NCBI RefSeq assembly: GCF_028868675.1
Contig: NZ_JAGWUA010000011.1
Location: forward strand, 1-48,562
Length of the DNA: 48,562 nt
Reading direction: 5' to 3'
Origin: Bradyrhizobium sp.
GTDB lineage: Bacteria; Pseudomonadota; Alphaproteobacteria; Rhizobiales; Xanthobacteraceae
The notes beneath the pieces were generated by a model. It made no database searches, was not told the DNA's origin, and saw nothing but the letters and a program-made list of their open reading frames with translations. Made by a program: the position numbers and the translations under genes. Positions 1 to 8,234 of the stretch are shown one piece after another (position 1 is the stretch's first letter; each line of letters begins with the position of its first letter).

Positions 1-221
1 GACCATTTGCCGAACAGCACGCGGTCGCCGACCTTGAGGTCGATCGGGATCAGCTTGCCGCTTTCGTCGCGGCCGCCGGGGCCGACGGCGACCACTTCAC
101 CCTGCGAGGGCTTCTCCTTGGCGGTGTCCGGAATGATGATGCCGCCCTTGGTCTTTTCCTCGGCATCGATACGTTTGACCACGACGCGGTCATGCAGCGG
201 ACGAAATCTGGATTTAGCCAT
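1..221 (-). CDS. groES: Co-chaperonin GroES, 3' part cut off by the window edge
   Basis: The minus-strand frame begins with ATG at 221 and runs off the window start, giving about 73 residues of a protein normally near 100. It opens [18 protein letters not shown] and contains [18 protein letters not shown], the mobile-loop region that contacts GroEL, then [10 protein letters not shown]. GroES caps the GroEL folding chamber in the cytoplasm; groEL would be expected just beyond the window. A CIRCE operator and a heat-shock-like promoter lie upstream, so HrcA control is likely. Rhizobia often carry several groESL copies, and which one this is cannot be told from here. The family call is secure. 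Confidence 0.97.
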   Translation of the reverse strand, partial: MAKSRFRPLHDRVVVKRIDAEEKTKGGIIIPDTAKEKPSQGEVVAVGPGGRDESGKLIPIDLKVGDRVLFGKW

Positions 222-313
222 GACGTTTCCCTTTGGAGGCTCGCTTTTCGAAGCGGCGGAAAGTGGGTGGGGGCGCGCCCCCGTCCGGCCTCTCGGAGGA
301 CCGGACGCCGCGC

Positions 314-340
314 TTAGCAATCGGCCATTCCGAGTGCTAA
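314..340. promoter_or_regulatory. CIRCE operator (HrcA binding site)
   Basis: TTAGCAATC (314-322), a 9-base spacer, then GAGTGCTAA (332-340). This matches the CIRCE consensus TTAGCACTC-N9-GAGTGCTAA with one changed base in one arm. It lies about 93 bases upstream of the groES start and just downstream of the candidate promoter, where HrcA would block transcription until heat shock titrates it away. Confidence 0.93.
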
Positions 341-351
341 CAGTGCGCCCG

Positions 352-381
352 GAAATATGGCTTGGCTTCGATCCTGTCAAG
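352..381 (-). promoter_or_regulatory. Candidate groES promoter
   Basis: On the minus strand TTGACA (375-380) is followed after 17 bases by TATTTC (352-357). The preceding C makes CTTG, and CATATTTCCG resembles the rhizobial RpoH -10 consensus, so the site could serve the housekeeping sigma factor, RpoH, or both. CIRCE begins about 11 bases downstream of the -10. No transcription start is known. Confidence 0.55.
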
Positions 382-551
382 CAAAGGGGGTTAAGTCCTT
401 GGTGAGGCGGATATAGGATGGTGTCCGGGAAACCTTGTGCGGGGCGCCGGCGTATTACAGGACGTCATTGCTCCGACAGCAGTTTTGCGCTTGGCTGCCG
501 GAGGGATGCGGTCAGGCTCTCGTTCGGGGGCGCTTTGCTCGGGGGAATGCC

Positions 552-1073
552 ATGAACAGTTCAGCTCACGCGCGGACGGTTGCCAATCTGGCCGCCGCCT
601 CGGCCCTGGCGCTGCTGCTGGGCGCGTGCGGCGGCGGCATGAGCCTGCCGTCCTTCTCGTCCTCATCGCCGCCGCCCGAGGCGGAGCCTGGCACCGCGCC
701 GGAGATGCCGGCGACCATCCGCGCCGACGAGATCGTCGGCCGCTGGGGTCTTGCCTCGTTCCAGAACCCGGCCGACCGCGCCCGCACCGAGGCCGCGGCG
801 CGCGCGCAGTGCAAGAATCCTTACGTGATCGGCGCCGGCTCGAGCGGCGGCGTCATCATGCATCTCGCCGACCAGGCGACGCCGCAGGAGTTGCGGCTCA
901 AGGGCAGCCCGAGCGGCAAGAACTACATCGGGCCGCCCGGTCCGACCCCCGGCGAGCAGGATCGCGAGATCGTCTCCTTCGACGGCCGCGTCATGGTGAC
1001 CCGCTTCATCGACAAGGACGCCGCCACCCGCTACGGCAACATGGTCTACGTCCGCTGCGCGCCCAGGGCGTGA
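552..1073 (+). CDS. Small putative lipoprotein, function unknown
   Basis: The protein has 173 residues. ATG at 552 follows a GGGGGAA ribosome site. The N-terminus has a hydrophobic run ending LALLLGACGGG, a lipobox with Cys26 as the lipidated residue, so it should be anchored in the inner or outer membrane. A Ser/Pro-rich linker (about 32-58) precedes a compact domain starting near EIVGRWGLASF and ending in a Cys (YVRCAPRA) that may pair with the one in AAARAQCKNP. The compact C-terminal domain loosely recalls small beta-barrel inhibitor or lipocalin-like lipoproteins, but I do not recognise the family. An open frame continues upstream to 435, but the lipobox and ribosome site fix the start. 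It is divergent from groES. Confidence 0.8.
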   Translation: MNSSAHARTVANLAAASALALLLGACGGGMSLPSFSSSSPPPEAEPGTAPEMPATIRADEIVGRWGLASFQNPADRARTEAAARAQCKNPYVIGAGSSGGVIMHLADQATPQELRLKGSPSGKNYIGPPGPTPGEQDREIVSFDGRVMVTRFIDKDAATRYGNMVYVRCAPRA

Positions 1074-1094
1074 TGGCGCAATGACGGGACAAAC

Positions 1095-1123
1095 AAAAAC
1101 GCCGGCTTAGCGCCGGCGTTTTT
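1095..1123. terminator. Bidirectional intrinsic terminator
   Basis: AAAAACGCCGGC (1095-1106), loop TTAGC, GCCGGCGTTTTT (1112-1123). This is a perfect 12-bp stem with an A-run on one side and a T-run on the other, between the convergent lipoprotein and cheZ genes, so it can stop transcription from both. Confidence 0.9.
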
Positions 1124-1145
1124 CTTATTCCGATAAGCCGCCCGT

Positions 1146-1922
1146 TCAGTCGAACAGCGCGTCGATGTCGTCCTGCGAGGCGTGACCATCGTCGCCGTCG
1201 AGCTTGGGGCCGTTGAGCAGCCTGGCATCGCCCTCACGGGTGTCGACGATCGGCGGCACATGCGCCTTGATCGCGTCGACGCCGCCCCAGATGTCCATCA
1301 TCGCATTGATGTGCTGCTCGATGAACTTCATCGTGCTCATGACCTTGCTGATGCGCTGGCCGGTCAGGTCCTGGAAGTTGCAGGCCTCGAAGATCGAGAT
1401 CACGCGCTCCTGGATGTCGTCGGCGAGCTGCTTCTGCTGGTCGACCGAATCCACCTTGGACAGGGCGGAGGCCGCCTGGTCGATCGACTCGGCCGCTTCC
1501 AGGATCTGCTGGGTCGCCTGCTCGGTACCGCCGACCACGGCGCCGAGCTCGCCGTTGACCTTGGCCATCTCCTCGCCGTTGAAGCTCTTGCCGTGCAGCA
1601 CCGCGATCTCGCGCTTGGTGCGGTCGATGGCGTCGTGAATGAGGTCGAGCTCGATCTTCAGCTTTTCGCACTGCTCGATCTGGGCGCGATAGGTTTCCAG
1701 CATGGCGCGGGCTTCCGCGAGCTCATGCGCGGTCGATGCATCGATGGCCTCCATGGCTGCACTGCCCGTGAGATTGACCGTGCCCTTGGCCATCTGCGCG
1801 CGGATCGCGCGCAACTCGGCCATGATCTCGTGATGCATCGGCGTCTCTTCATCCACATCGGGCATGGGTGCCGCGCCGAGCACGACTTCCTCGACGCGAA
1901 AACGTTTCCGGTGAACAGCCAT
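1146..1922 (-). CDS. cheZ: Protein phosphatase CheZ (CheY-P phosphatase)
   Basis: The protein has 258 residues. ATG at 1922 is 8 bases after GGGGGAG; the open frame extends further upstream, but without a better site. The protein is almost wholly helical. FQDLTGQRISKVM (183-195) matches the CheZ catalytic helix, so Asp185 and Gln189 correspond to E. coli Asp143 and Gln147. The C-terminal tail ASQDDIDALFD is the CheY-binding peptide, preceded by a Gly/Asp linker. CheZ speeds loss of the phosphate from CheY-P and so resets flagellar switching. No other chemotaxis gene adjoins it; a lone CheY is encoded 35 kb away at 37013. It is somewhat longer than enterobacterial CheZ (about 214 residues). 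The assignment is firm from the motifs. Confidence 0.9.
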   Translation of the reverse strand: MAVHRKRFRVEEVVLGAAPMPDVDEETPMHHEIMAELRAIRAQMAKGTVNLTGSAAMEAIDASTAHELAEARAMLETYRAQIEQCEKLKIELDLIHDAIDRTKREIAVLHGKSFNGEEMAKVNGELGAVVGGTEQATQQILEAAESIDQAASALSKVDSVDQQKQLADDIQERVISIFEACNFQDLTGQRISKVMSTMKFIEQHINAMMDIWGGVDAIKAHVPPIVDTREGDARLLNGPKLDGDDGHASQDDIDALFD

Positions 1923-2235
1923 TCTGATACTCCCCCCACCTCGCTCACGAGCCTTTTTTAGACAGAAGCGATTTAACACGAAGTTCACGAGGAACTGGCG
2001 TTCGATTGCGCGCGATCGCAGATGCAACCGGCGATTAACCATGCCCTCGCGCCGTTCACCGAAAATAAACGCTACCCGGCGAATTGCGCGCCGGCTGACG
2101 ACGTGGTGAATCGAAACGCTGTTTCCGTTTACCAAACCGATCGGCTTTTGATCTTAACTCGCGGCGCGGCGAGGGCGCGACGACCAGGCGCTCGCCACGA
2201 TGAACGCCACCAGACGAAACAGTACAGAGTACGTC
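1923..2235. other. Divergent intergenic region, cheZ / L,D-transpeptidase
   Basis: About 313 bases without a credible gene. It must hold both divergent promoters, but I cannot assign -35/-10 boxes with confidence. One inverted repeat is clear: CCGGCG (2076-2081) and CGCCGG (2089-2094) around 7 bases, possibly an operator. The open frames crossing it are upstream extensions of the flanking genes. Confidence 0.5.
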
Positions 2236-3030
2236 ATGTTCAAGAGAATGTCCGCCGCGCTGCTCGGCGGTGCCTGCATGCTCGTTGCCGGCATGGATCC
2301 CGCCGCGGCGCTCGATGCCAGAGCCTCGTCCCCTGAAACCGCGATGCAGCCGCGCGGACCGCAGGCCCAGCCGATGCGCATGGCCTACAACGGCCGTTCC
2401 AACATGGGCGGCGGCTTCATCGAATTCCTGTTCGGCGACGGGCCGGGACAGGGCCGGAGCTACGATCGGCAGCCGATGTATCAGCAGCAGCCGGCCTATT
2501 ACGATCAGCGGAGCCTGCCGCAGGCGAACGACCCGCAGATGCAGGGCATGCGCGATGAGGCGGCCGATCCGCGGACCCGTCCGTTCGATCCGAGATTCGA
2601 GAAGCAGGTCGTCGATTATCCGGGTCGGGAAAGTGCCGGCACCATCGTGGTTGATACGCCGAACAAGTTCCTCTATCTCGTGCAGGACAACGGCAAGGCG
2701 CTGCGTTACGGCATCGGCGTCGGGCGCCCCGGCTTCACCTGGTCGGGCGTGAAGACGATCTCGGCCAAGCGCGAATGGCCGGACTGGACGCCGCCCGCCG
2801 AAATGCTGGCGCGCCGCCCCGACCTGCCGCGGCACATGGAGGGTGGACCTGAAAACCCGCTCGGCGCGCGTGCGATGTATCTGGGTTCCTCGCTCTACCG
2901 CATCCACGGCTCCAACGAGCCCTGGACCATCGGCACCAACGTCTCCTCCGGCTGCATCCGCATGCGCAACGAGGACGTCATCGACCTCTACGGCCGCGTC
3001 AATGTCGGGGCCAGGGTCGTGGTGATGTGA
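2236..3030 (+). CDS. L,D-transpeptidase (YkuD family), exported
   Basis: The protein has 264 residues. The start at 2236 puts a signal peptide at the N-terminus (MFKRMSAALLGGACMLVAGM, cleavage near AAAL). An ATG at 2200 is also in frame but adds a polar stretch before the signal. A low-complexity Gln/Pro/Tyr segment (about 40-125) leads into the YkuD domain (about 130-264). The catalytic signature is complete: HGSNEPWTIG with His224 and SSGCIRM with the nucleophile Cys240. These enzymes form 3-3 cross-links in peptidoglycan or attach proteins to it in the periplasm. Rhizobiales carry many paralogues, so the exact role is open. A strong terminator follows. Confidence 0.9.
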   Translation: MFKRMSAALLGGACMLVAGMDPAAALDARASSPETAMQPRGPQAQPMRMAYNGRSNMGGGFIEFLFGDGPGQGRSYDRQPMYQQQPAYYDQRSLPQANDPQMQGMRDEAADPRTRPFDPRFEKQVVDYPGRESAGTIVVDTPNKFLYLVQDNGKALRYGIGVGRPGFTWSGVKTISAKREWPDWTPPAEMLARRPDLPRHMEGGPENPLGARAMYLGSSLYRIHGSNEPWTIGTNVSSGCIRMRNEDVIDLYGRVNVGARVVVM

Positions 3031-3050
3031 ACGGGACGAACTGACGACGG

Positions 3051-3077
3051 GAACGGCCGCCTGACGGGCGGCCGTTC
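3051..3077. terminator. Hairpin between convergent genes, probable terminator
   Basis: GAACGGCCGCC (3051-3061), loop TGACG, GGCGGCCGTTC (3067-3077). The 11-bp stem is perfect and lies between the ends of the L,D-transpeptidase and DUF2076 genes. There is only a weak T-tract, but the position and stem strength favour a bidirectional terminator. Confidence 0.75.
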
Positions 3078-3101
3078 TGCATTTGGGCCGGTGAAGATCG
3101 C

Positions 3102-3881
3102 TCAGGCGTAGTCGCTGCCGCCGTCGTCATCGCCGCCGCCGAAATCGCCACCGTCGTCGGCGTCGAAATCCATGTCGTCGCGGTCGTCGCCGTCATTGCC
3201 TTGATCGTTCGAGGCCTGGTCGAAGAAGCCCTGGCGGCTGTCGTCGCGGCCGCGCGAGCCGATATCGTCGATGCCGGCGTCGCGGGCGAGCGTGCTGCCG
3301 GACTGGTCGCCGCCGCCCCATGGGCTGCCGCCGCGCTCCGGAAGCGCGTTGGCGTCGCCAAAGCCGTAGTGAGGGCCGCCCATCATGTTGCGGATGCCGC
3401 TGAGCAGGAGCGAGCCGCCGACGAGGCCGGCCGCGGCCGCCGCCGCCGTGCCCAGGAACGAGCCGCCGCCACCGCCGAACGGCGGCGCGCCTTGACCGTA
3501 AGCCGGCTGTCCGTAACCGGGCTGCGCCTGCTGCATCGCTTGGCCGGAGTTCCACACCGGACGGCTGTCGCGCGGCGGAACGTTCGGAACCGAGCCGCGC
3601 GGCTCGGACGAGCCGAACAGCGTCTCGCGCATGGTATCGAGGAAGCCCGCCTGGCCCTGCGCTGGCTCGCGCGCCGCCTCCAGCTCCTGGATGCGGGCGT
3701 GGGCGCGCTTCAGCGCCTCGTCCTGCAGCAGCACCGTCTGCACCAGCGCGTAGGTCGCGTTGGGCGCCTTGCGCAGGCCGTCGGAGATCGCGGCGGCGGC
3801 ATCGCCGTCGCGCGGCGCGGTTTCGAGTTTCGAAAGCCGGTCGAAAAGCTCGTCGACGAGCTGGCGTTCCTGCGGCGTCAT
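3102..3881 (-). CDS. DUF2076 family protein
   Basis: The protein has 259 residues. ATG at 3881 follows GGGAG. It opens MTPQERQLVDELFDRLSKLE, the signature of the DUF2076 family, with a helical N-terminal domain (about 1-75). The middle is rich in Pro, Gly and Gln, followed by a Gly/Ala-rich hydrophobic segment (FLGTAAAAAAGLVGGSLLLS, about 140-160) that may sit in a membrane. The tail is strikingly acidic with many Asp and Gly repeats (DDDGG-type), ending GGSDYA. The molecular function of the family is unknown to me. It is monocistronic, convergent with the L,D-transpeptidase. Confidence 0.85.
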   Translation of the reverse strand: MTPQERQLVDELFDRLSKLETAPRDGDAAAAISDGLRKAPNATYALVQTVLLQDEALKRAHARIQELEAAREPAQGQAGFLDTMRETLFGSSEPRGSVPNVPPRDSRPVWNSGQAMQQAQPGYGQPAYGQGAPPFGGGGGSFLGTAAAAAAGLVGGSLLLSGIRNMMGGPHYGFGDANALPERGGSPWGGGDQSGSTLARDAGIDDIGSRGRDDSRQGFFDQASNDQGNDGDDRDDMDFDADDGGDFGGGDDDGGSDYA

Positions 3882-4018
3882 GATGGTTCTCCCTCGCGCA
3901 ATTCAAGCGCGCGGAAGATGTAGGGTTCCATTGCGCCGTCAACAGTGGGGTTCGGATCAAATTTCGGTATGCGACATGATGCCCACCATCCTGGCGCGGC
4001 ATCTCGCGCGGATCGGTT

Positions 4019-4864
4019 TCATCCCAATGTCACGTTGCTCGCCTTGAGCAGATCCGGGAACGCGTCGCCGGCGAGGAAGGCGTGCTCGGATTCGCGGACG
4101 TCGGTGACGGGATCGAGGCTGCGCAAGACGTCGTCGACGAAGCCGGGATGGCACATGATCAGGCCGCCTTCCGGCAGGTTCTCGATGAATTGCAGCATCA
4201 GGGCGCCGAAGTCGACGTTCGGGCTGAAATCATAGACGCCGGCGAAGCCGGGATTGAAGGCCAGATCGGCCGCGCGGGCGCGGCGGCGGAACGGGACGCT
4301 CAAGGTGTCGAGCAGGAGAGCCTTCGGCGAGCGCAGCCGCCGCGCCAGCGGCTGGTCGCGGCCGCCCTGGCGGACCCAGGCTTTCGGCGCCGCCTCGGCG
4401 ACGGCGTCGACGAAGCCGTCGCGCACCTGCGGATAGAGCTGCACATGCTGGTGGCCGTCGACGAAATCGGGCAAGCGCCCGAACCTGTCGGCGAAGGTGG
4501 CGAGTTGCACCGCCACCTCGGCGCGAATCATCTCGCGGTCGAGCCGCCGCATCGCGCCCGCGCGCAGGAGTTTTGAAAACGGCAGGAACATGTCGCCGTC
4601 GAGCGGGCGGAAATGCATGGTCAGCGGCCGGAACGGCGCGCTCAGCGTGACGTGCAGGCCGATGGCGCAGCGCGGGCTGGGCTTGGCCGCGGCTTCCAGC
4701 GCATCGATCTCGCCGCGGTCGAGCGCGGGACCCACCACCATCACCGACGTGGCGTTGAGGCGGCCGCGCTCGATCAGGTCGCGGATCGCGCTGTTGACGC
4801 CGGGGCTCAGCCCGTAATCGTCGGCGCAGAGCCAGATACGCCGCGGCTGCGCGGCCTGCTTCAT
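4019..4864 (-). CDS. YdjC/ChbG-family deacetylase (NaxD/HpnK-like)
   Basis: The protein has 281 residues. The start ATG at 4864 overlaps the stop of the upstream glycosyltransferase (ATGA), so the two are translationally coupled. Visible motifs are CADDYGLSPGVN (Asp15-Asp16), GLHVTLSA (His71), VDGHQHVQLYP (His138, His140) and MCHPGF near the C-terminus, together the metal and catalytic set of the YdjC fold. Members remove N-acetyl groups from sugars: ChbG on chitobiose, HpnK in hopanoid head-group synthesis, NaxD on undecaprenyl-phosphate GalNAc in Francisella. Coupling to a polyprenyl-phosphate glycosyltransferase points to a lipid-linked amino sugar as substrate (inference). No secretion signal is seen, so it should act on the cytoplasmic face. 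Confidence 0.85.
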   Translation of the reverse strand: MKQAAQPRRIWLCADDYGLSPGVNSAIRDLIERGRLNATSVMVVGPALDRGEIDALEAAAKPSPRCAIGLHVTLSAPFRPLTMHFRPLDGDMFLPFSKLLRAGAMRRLDREMIRAEVAVQLATFADRFGRLPDFVDGHQHVQLYPQVRDGFVDAVAEAAPKAWVRQGGRDQPLARRLRSPKALLLDTLSVPFRRRARAADLAFNPGFAGVYDFSPNVDFGALMLQFIENLPEGGLIMCHPGFVDDVLRSLDPVTDVRESEHAFLAGDAFPDLLKASNVTLG

Positions 4865-5907
4865 TCGGCCGCCGTCCTGCTCGCGGCGTCGTCGGTCTTG
4901 GCGGCCTCGAAGGACTTCTCGCTGTGCTCGGCGACGAAGTAGATCGGCCGCGCCTTCAGCTCGGACAGGATCTTGCCGATGTATTCGCCGACGATGCCGA
5001 TCATGATGAGCTGCACGCCGCCGATCGTCATCAGGCCGACCACCAGCGAGGGATAGCCCGGCACCTGCTTGCCCGTGGTGAAGACCTCCCAGAGGATGGA
5101 GAGGCCGAACAGGAAGGCGACGCCGGCGAGCGCAACGCCGAGCAGGCTCGCAATGCGCAGCGGCGCCACCGAGAACGAGGTCAGGCCCTCGATCGAGAGC
5201 CCGAGCAGCCGCGCGGCGTTGAACGTGGTCACGCCGTGGGCGCGCGGGGCCGGCTCGTAGTCGACGCGGATCTGGCGGAAGCCGATCCAGCTCGCGAGGC
5301 CCTTGAAGAAGCGGTTGCGTTCGGGAAGCTGGCGAAGGGCGGCGACCGCGCGCGGCGACAGCAGGCGGAAATCGCCGGCGTCTTCCGGGATCTTCTGCCG
5401 CGCGCCCCAGTTGATCAGTGCGTAGAAGCCGTGCACGGCCTGCCGCCGCAGGAAGGATTCGTTGTCGCGATGCGCCTTGGCGGTATAGACGACGTCGTAG
5501 CCGTCCTCGATCCAGTGCCTGACGAGCTGCTCGACCAGCGCCGGCGGATGCTGGCCGTCGCCGTCCATGAACAATACGGCGCCGCGTCGCGCGTGGTCGA
5601 GGCCCGCCATCAGCGCGGCTTCCTTGCCGAAATTGCGCGACAGCGAGACTACCTGGACGTCGACGGCGTCGGCGGCAAGCGAGCGGGCGATCGCGAGCGT
5701 GGCGTCGGCGCTGCCGTCGTCGACATAGATGATCTCGCAGGCCAGCCGATAGCGGGCCTGCAGGGTCTTGGCGAGCTCGCACAGCCGCTGATGCAGTGCA
5801 GCAAGCCCTGCCGCCTCGTTGTAGACGGGCACGACAATCGACAGCCCGGCGGCCGCGGCGCTGGCCGCGTTGGTCCTCAGGCCGGAAACGTCAGAGCCCA
5901 GCGTCAT
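4861..5907 (-). CDS. Family 2 glycosyltransferase, GtrB/FlmF2-like
   Basis: The protein has 348 residues. The GT-A domain (about 20-240) carries SIVVPVYNEA, IIYVDDGSADAT and the DXD-type FMDGDGQHPP. Two C-terminal transmembrane helices (about 252-275 and 290-315) and GEYIGKIL are typical of GtrB/DPM1-type enzymes, which move a sugar from a nucleotide donor to undecaprenyl or dolichyl phosphate at the cytoplasmic membrane. The last codons overlap the start of the YdjC deacetylase. The likely product is a lipid-linked sugar that the deacetylase then trims, as known for FlmF2 and NaxD. The sugar cannot be read from sequence. No flippase or periplasmic transferase gene is present nearby. ATG at 5907 lacks a strong ribosome site. 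Confidence 0.85.
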   Translation of the reverse strand: MTLGSDVSGLRTNAASAAAAGLSIVVPVYNEAAGLAALHQRLCELAKTLQARYRLACEIIYVDDGSADATLAIARSLAADAVDVQVVSLSRNFGKEAALMAGLDHARRGAVLFMDGDGQHPPALVEQLVRHWIEDGYDVVYTAKAHRDNESFLRRQAVHGFYALINWGARQKIPEDAGDFRLLSPRAVAALRQLPERNRFFKGLASWIGFRQIRVDYEPAPRAHGVTTFNAARLLGLSIEGLTSFSVAPLRIASLLGVALAGVAFLFGLSILWEVFTTGKQVPGYPSLVVGLMTIGGVQLIMIGIVGEYIGKILSELKARPIYFVAEHSEKSFEAAKTDDAASRTAAE

Positions 5908-5974
5908 CGATCAGGTCCCACATCATCCATCGCACAGCATATGGTAGCACGCGCTTGCTGTCGCCACGCTGAAC

Positions 5975-5998
5975 GGACCGAAAAACCCGTTTCGGACC
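5975..5998 (-). terminator. Hairpin directly after hisG
   Basis: Arms 5975-5983 and 5990-5998 pair at 8 of 9 positions immediately after the hisG TAA. On the minus strand a run of five T lies where the loop meets the second arm rather than after the stem, so termination is plausible but not classical. Confidence 0.4.
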
Positions 5999-6976
5999 TT
6001 ACGGCCGCAGGAAGGCCTCGAGCTTGGCGAACAGCGGGTTCTCGCGGTCGAACACGTAGTCGAGCGAGACCACCGAAACCGTCTCGGCGCCATGATCGCG
6101 CAGGAAGCTCGACAGCGCATAGAGCTTCGACGGCGGGCAGTGCAGCGTCAGCATGCCCGACGAGGTCGGCCCGCCGAACGGGGCGACGACACCGAAGCTC
6201 CGGTGCGCCTCGTCCAGCAATGCCGCATTGCACTCGCGAAAGCGGGTGCGAACCTCGCGGTATTTATTCGCTCTCGCCCGCGCCGCAATATGGTCGAGGA
6301 TGATGCGCGCCGTTTCCCGCGCTCCGGCCGACCAGTCGGCCTCCCGGGAGGCGACCAGATTGGCCTGGCTGCGTAACATCACACCGTCGTCCAGCACCCT
6401 CAGGCCGTTGGCGGCGAGCGTCGCGCCGGTCGTGGTGATGTCCACGATCAGCTCCGCGGTGCCGACGGCCGGCGCCCCTTCGGTCGCGCCGGCGCTCTCG
6501 ACGATGCGGTAGTCGACGATGCCGTGGCTCGAGAAGAACGCGCGGGTCAGGTTGATGTACTTGGTCGCGACCCGCACCCGCCGGTGGTGCTGCTCGCGGA
6601 AGCCGGTGGTGACGTCGTCGAGGTCGGCCATGGTGCGGACGTCGATCCAGGCCTGCGGCACGGCGACGACGACGTTGGCGTGGCCGAAGCCGAGCCCGTC
6701 GATCAGGGCCACGCGCTTGTCGGCATCGGGAATGCTCTCGCGCACCAGGTCCTCGCCAGTGACGCCGAAATGCACCATGCCACGCGCCAGTTGCGAGGCG
6801 ATCTCGCTCGCCGAGAGATAGGCGATCTCGACGTCGTCCAGCCCCGCAATGGTGCCGCGATAGTCGCGCGCGCCGCCGGGCTTCGACAGCGTCAGCCCCG
6901 CGCGCGCGAAGAAGGCTTCGGCGTTCTCCTGCAGGCGGCCCTTGGAGGGAACGGCCAGGACGAATGGCGCGCTCAT
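5999..6976 (-). CDS. hisG: ATP phosphoribosyltransferase, long form
   Basis: The protein has 325 residues. HisG catalyses the first step of histidine synthesis, joining ATP and PRPP. The catalytic part (about 1-230) shows [23 protein letters not shown] and the PRPP loop [16 protein letters not shown]. Beyond residue about 235 it continues with KYREV and [19 protein letters not shown], matching the ferredoxin/ACT-like regulatory domain of long-form HisG, which binds histidine. Long-form enzymes normally work without HisZ, yet hisZ lies 4 bases upstream. ATG at 6976 has GGGAG inside the hisZ end. It is transcribed with hisZ. Confidence 0.95.
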   Translation of the reverse strand: MSAPFVLAVPSKGRLQENAEAFFARAGLTLSKPGGARDYRGTIAGLDDVEIAYLSASEIASQLARGMVHFGVTGEDLVRESIPDADKRVALIDGLGFGHANVVVAVPQAWIDVRTMADLDDVTTGFREQHHRRVRVATKYINLTRAFFSSHGIVDYRIVESAGATEGAPAVGTAELIVDITTTGATLAANGLRVLDDGVMLRSQANLVASREADWSAGARETARIILDHIAARARANKYREVRTRFRECNAALLDEAHRSFGVVAPFGGPTSSGMLTLHCPPSKLYALSSFLRDHGAETVSVVSLDYVFDRENPLFAKLEAFLRP

Positions 6977-6980
6977 GATG

Positions 6981-8132
6981 TCAAGCTCCCACCTTGCGGC
7001 CGATCCTCGTCAGCGCATCCACCCATACCGAGAACCCGACCGCGGGGATCGGCGAGGCCGCGCCGAGCTGGGTCATCAGCCCGTCATAGCGGCCGCCGGC
7101 GACCAGCGGCTCGACGCCGTTGCCCCTGTGGTGCACCTCGAACTCGAAGCCGGTGTAGTAGTCGAGACCGCGGCCGAACGCGGTGGAGAAGCGCGTCTCC
7201 TTCACGTCGATGCCGCGCGCGGCCATGAAGCCGACCCGGCTCTCGAGCTGGTCGATTGCGGCCGCGATGTCGAGCCCGGTGTCCGCGGTGAGCGCGCGCA
7301 GCTCGGCGATGGCGTGGTCCGGATTGCCCGCGATGGAGAGGAAGCGCTTCAGCACGGTCAGCGCCTCGCGCGGCAGCGCGCCGCCCTTCAGCGTCGACTG
7401 TTCGAGGAAGCGGTCGGCGATCTCGGCCGTGGTCCGGCCGCCGACATTGGTGGTGCCGGCGATCGACATCAGGTCGGTGACGAGCGCGAGCGCCGCCTTG
7501 CGGTCGGAGCCGGCGAGTGCGGCGAGCACGCCCTCGTATTCGTTGCGCGCGGTGGCGGTCGCGAGCGTGAGCCGCTCCAGATCCTGCTCCAGGCTGATCT
7601 TGCGGTTGAAATCCTTGGTCAGGCGCCGCCGCCACACCGGATAGAGGTCGAGTGCGTCGATCAGGGCGTTGAACAGCGCGACATCGCCGGTGCGGATCTC
7701 GACGTCGGTGACGCCGAAGGCGGCGGTCGCCTCCAGCGCCAGCGCCAGCATCTCTGCGTCGGCCGCGGCGCGGTCGTGGCGGCCGAAGGATTCGATACCG
7801 GCCTGCAGGAATTCGCTGGGCCGCCCGCCCCGGTAGCGAAACACCGGGCCGAGATAGCTGAACCCGGCCGACTGTCCGGCGCGGCCGGAGGCGAGATAAT
7901 CGCGCGCCACCGGGATCGTCAGGTCGGGGCGCAGACAGAGTTCCTCGCCCCCGAGATCGGTCGTCAGGTACAGGCTCTTGCGGATGTCTTCGCCGGAGAG
8001 GTCGAGAAAGGGCTCGGCCGGCTGCAGGATCGCGGGCTCGGCCCGGACGTAACCGGCCTGCGCGAACGACAACAGCAGCGCGTCCGCCCAGGCGGCGGAG
8101 CCGGCAGCAATCGAGGTGGCCGTCACGGTCAT
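6981..8132 (-). CDS. hisZ: ATP phosphoribosyltransferase regulatory subunit
   Basis: The protein has 383 residues. It resembles class II histidyl-tRNA synthetase without the anticodon domain: [36 protein letters not shown] and [16 protein letters not shown] are the synthetase-like motifs 2 and 3 region. HisZ partners short HisG and makes it active and feedback-sensitive. It is separated from hisG by 4 bases and clearly co-transcribed. The coexistence with a HisG that already has a C-terminal regulatory domain is unusual. Upstream, 102 bases separate it from rsmE. Confidence 0.95.
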   Translation of the reverse strand: MTVTATSIAAGSAAWADALLLSFAQAGYVRAEPAILQPAEPFLDLSGEDIRKSLYLTTDLGGEELCLRPDLTIPVARDYLASGRAGQSAGFSYLGPVFRYRGGRPSEFLQAGIESFGRHDRAAADAEMLALALEATAAFGVTDVEIRTGDVALFNALIDALDLYPVWRRRLTKDFNRKISLEQDLERLTLATATARNEYEGVLAALAGSDRKAALALVTDLMSIAGTTNVGGRTTAEIADRFLEQSTLKGGALPREALTVLKRFLSIAGNPDHAIAELRALTADTGLDIAAAIDQLESRVGFMAARGIDVKETRFSTAFGRGLDYYTGFEFEVHHRGNGVEPLVAGGRYDGLMTQLGAASPIPAVGFSVWVDALTRIGRKVGA

Positions 8133-8234
8133 GGCGAGGTCCGATATCCCCGGCGGAACCGGGTAGGGGAGGGTTATTGGGGCTGCCCCTTAGCATGGCC
8201 CGGAGGCGGTTTCGACCTCCATCGGACCAATGGC

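Noticed and set aside
4865..5782. An open frame in phase with the deacetylase, extending its N-terminus by about 300 codons
   Set aside because: It overlaps the glycosyltransferase in another frame, is Arg-rich nonsense, and the ATGA overlap gives the natural start.
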